A stretch of 64,000 nucleotides of DNA from Mactromeris polynyma (lineage: Eukaryota; Mollusca; Bivalvia; Venerida; Mactridae). The notes below the pieces were generated by a model that had not been told where the DNA came from, made no database searches, and was given only the letters and a program-made list of their open reading frames with translations. Shown one piece after another: positions 61,056 to 64,000 of this stretch (its first letter is position 1; the number at the start of each line of letters is the position of its first letter). Made by a program: the position numbers and the translations under genes. The stretch covers positions 8,433,703-8,497,702 of the forward strand of contig JASFXZ010000001.1 of assembly GCA_032209605.1 (NCBI GenBank). Direction: 5' to 3'.

Positions 61056-63844
61056 TATTGAATTTAGTAAATATAAAAATGTCTGGCCGGAAATATTAAA
61101 AAATATCGGCGACTGAGCCCAGGCTAGCGGTCAACATGAAGCAAGAGAAGCACAATAAGCATGAACTTTCAAAATACCATTTCAAATATTTGGTACACTG
61201 ATTTTGCGTTTTAGTCTGGTGAGAACCAGTCTCGTCTGACTATTTCAATGATCAATTTTGAAAACCAGTAAACGATGTGTCTATACTGAACAAGCGAAAA
61301 CGTGAGAACAAATAGTATCGCAACGACTGCATCATGAACTCTTGACCCAATAGTACTATGATCGTTGTATTGATCTATTTATTTGTTTCTGAGCAATGTT
61401 GTAGTGCCACTTTGTTTGAAAACAAGAAATATCTTTAAAGTTATACTATGCTCAAATTTTGTTCATTTGTTTAATTCACCAAACATGAAAAATATATTTC
61501 CTATGGTTAAAACATCACTAAACATGCATTTATAAAGAATGAACTCATAATGTATTAATCCACATTTGTTGAAGAAAGATGTTTGAACATCATAAAATTA
61601 AAAAAAACTTCCTATCAGGCAATTTTACAGATTTGACTGTAAATAATATGATAATTTTTTTTTTCAATCGGTTTTACATCGCAATAGTTCTTATTAAAGA
61701 TGTTTTAGCCAATGTAACAACAATACTGGATAAAGCCAATTCAAACATTTTATGTTCAGATGAGCCAGATACATCTTTAAAAAAGATGAACGGCGTAGAT
61801 AGAATGTTGTCTTCCGGTATGTTAAATGAAATAATGTTTTTTGCAACATGTTGGAAAACAAATCCTTTCAAAAAACTAACTCGGTTTTATATATACTATT
61901 GGACCTGTCTTATCAGGGTCATTTTTCTTCCGGCAAAATTCTGCTGACGAACGCACTTCTTACGAAAACCCCATTTGGTGCCTCTTGTGTGAAAATATGA
62001 TTGGTCAGATTTTAAAAAGCCCGCTTCGAGGACAACATTTGATTGGTCAAATATGTAGGTCAAAATCAATGTTATACAGCTACGCCGAAAAACTTCTATC
62101 CATTATAGGATAAAACAACGAGTACATTTGTCACTGTCAAAAAACGAAATGTAGACACTTTGAACTGAGCAAGAAGATCACAATTTTCAAACCAAGTTAA
62201 CAATCTAAAAGTTTCATCAAAAATGATAATCGTTAAACAATTTACTAATATAACAAACTTCGATTAGATCCGACAAAATCACGTGACCATCAGATGCTGG
62301 ACGGTTCCCCTTATATACTACATATACTACTGTAAAATCTTCCAAGAAGCTGATGTACTGAAACTGACAAAACATAAATTAACGCCAGCCTAATGTCCAC
62401 GGCAACAGACAATGTACTTTGATGTGGAAATATAAGCACCAGGAGACATTGTCAGAGAAGCACGAGTATTTACACTCCGTGCAATTCCTCTCAAAACTCA
62501 GGTGACAATAATTACTTATATATTTACCTAATATATATATAAATGATTTTCTGATAAATAATTCATTAACATTCGTCGATCCAACTCGTGTTCATCCGTT
62601 CTATATGGTGGCACATGACATACATTGGAGTGCTACTTCTGTTTTGTTTTTGCTTTCATCCGGAGATGTACGCTACACTATCTGAGAAATAATATCTTGA
62701 GCGTGAACACCTTGAATTATTTATTAGTTAAGTATACTGGGCTTGACCAATTTAAATCTACGGACTTGTTAATCGCCAATATTGTTGCAGCCGGTTGTAT
62801 CATGATCTATTGTTCTTGGTGTCATGTCGCCTGGATGGCTCATTCTGTCCACTGTCAATCTGAGAGTCGAGTGTTAGAACCCTGGGAGACATATGTTCTT
62901 CGTGATACATTGACTGAAGAAAATTCATCAAAAAGATACTTGTCCGCCACCCGAAGTTGTCAGTTAGTTGTAGAAGAACATGAGAGTACTGATTGGAAGC
63001 TCATGAACATTTGTTAGGTCGATTGTCAAACATAGCTGAAATACTGTAGAAACGAATCGTAAAACTTCAACGCAACATAAACATGTTGTCGAATCATATA
63101 GATACATTCTGAAGAGGTCAATACGATCAATATTCATCCAGAGAAGCGTAGTTATTGACTGAGTCGCGTTATATGCTTAAATGCCGTTGTCTGATATATA
63201 TATCTACTACCAGACCATAGGTACTGTGGTACAATACAGAACAATCAATATGATTGTTGTGAGTATAATTCTTAATCAACTGTGAACTGTTCTAATTTGA
63301 CTGTTTCTCGTATAGTACTATATTAGACATCCGAAATGTCTCAACCGAAAAGTATGCAATACGGTTCAGTACTTCCGTCTTTCGCGCACTGAGGATTTAG
63401 AACGGCCTTTACCACATAGAATATATATTTATGACAATATTTCTGTTCTTTAGTGCAGCATAGCTCGTATACATAATTGACAAAGATCTGGTTTACTGCC
63501 AAGAACAACAGGAATGGTTTATTTTCTCTCTCATCAGAAAAAAATGAAGTATTCGATATTAGCAAGCTAACCCCGTCCATTTCATTCCATTATTCCGAGT
63601 TTAGATTAAGCTATCAATATTTGCTGGAAAACAATATCCGAACATTGTAACAGAAACAAGCAGTCACAGAGTTCTCGCGTAAAATAATTCCCCATATGAC
63701 AGGTTGGATGATGAAGTATTACTTGAGTAAATTCTCGGATATTGACGGATACTTCTTCAATGTCTTCACAATGAATTGTGACAAAATTGTGTTTGCTGTA
63801 TTTTATGTCGTCAAGTTTTTATCACGGTTGGTAGATCTGCTTTC
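61056..63844. other. Intergenic stretch with unrecognised ORFs
   Basis: Two plus-strand ORFs stand out by length: 61579-61947 (122 codons) and 62625-63017 (130 codons, ending in a polar stretch with VVEEHESTDWK). Neither has a domain I know, and no splice or promoter signals clearly support them. Confidence 0.4.
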
Positions 63845-63981
63845 TACGGTGGCACATAGGTGACATGTGTAAGTTTTTATTTATCTCGTGCGCACGACAT
63901 AGTAATTCGTGCGCACGACTTAGTATGTCGTGCGCACGAGATAAATAAAAACATACATATGTCACCTCTGTGCCACCGTAG
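63845..63981. mobile_element. Foldback element with three 12-bp palindromes
   Basis: CTACGGTGGCAC on the left and GTGCCACCGTAG on the right are perfect inverted ends. The pairing then continues imperfectly through GTGACAT and the stretch TTTTTATTTATCTCGTGCGC. CTTT flanks both sides. The loop carries TCGTGCGCACGA three times (63887, 63908, 63929). Confidence 0.85.
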
Positions 63982-64000
63982 CTTTCAGAGCGTTTGTTAA

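Overview
The window looks like nuclear DNA from a bivalve mollusc. Coding blocks are separated by introns with GT/AG borders. The non-coding DNA is A+T-rich and full of short non-autonomous DNA transposons and tRNA-derived SINEs with an (AAAC)n tail. The gene families seen (a DEAH helicase fused to an RBR ubiquitin ligase, a DUF6589-like/PHD protein, a germ-granule Tudor protein) are familiar from lophotrochozoan genomes. A 200-base run of N (44859-45058) is an assembly gap.

Layout. (1) 1-20689, minus strand: thirteen exons of one very large multi-Tudor protein, whose 3' end lies beyond base 1. I rebuilt all splice junctions by eye; the reading frame stays open for 2288 codons. The order is five Tudor domains, a Gly-rich RGG/FG segment, five CCHC zinc knuckles each on its own exon, a second Gly-rich segment, four more Tudor domains, and the start of a tenth. 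Its introns hold two hAT-type elements, a mariner-type element, a hairpin MITE, a SINE and a 55-bp tandem repeat. (2) 20690-26996: intergenic, rich in MITEs. (3) 26997-34649, minus: a two-exon gene for an 1866-residue DEAH-box RNA helicase with a C-terminal RING-IBR-RING domain. (4) 34650-41153: A+T-rich intergenic DNA holding a decayed transposase-like gene (about 37800-38741), a SINE-like element and a repeat array. (5) 41154-44135, minus: a large exon for a DUF6589-like protein with two PHD-type zinc fingers. Its 5' exon is missing, possibly in or beyond the gap. (6) 44136-64000: mostly gene-poor, with MITEs, SINE pieces, one candidate Rab-like exon (54358-54480, plus), one candidate terminal exon with a PDZ-ligand-like end (60577-60771, minus) and a CACGTG-rich possible promoter (58560-58830).

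Function. The clearest theme is post-transcriptional RNA control. The Tudor protein has the parts of a germ-granule (nuage) scaffold in the piRNA pathway: Tudor domains that would read methylated arginines, and an internal Vasa-like RGG/CCHC segment that could itself be methylated. The helicase-RBR protein would couple RNA remodelling to ubiquitination. All three large genes lie on the minus strand, but nothing in the sequence shows that they are co-regulated.
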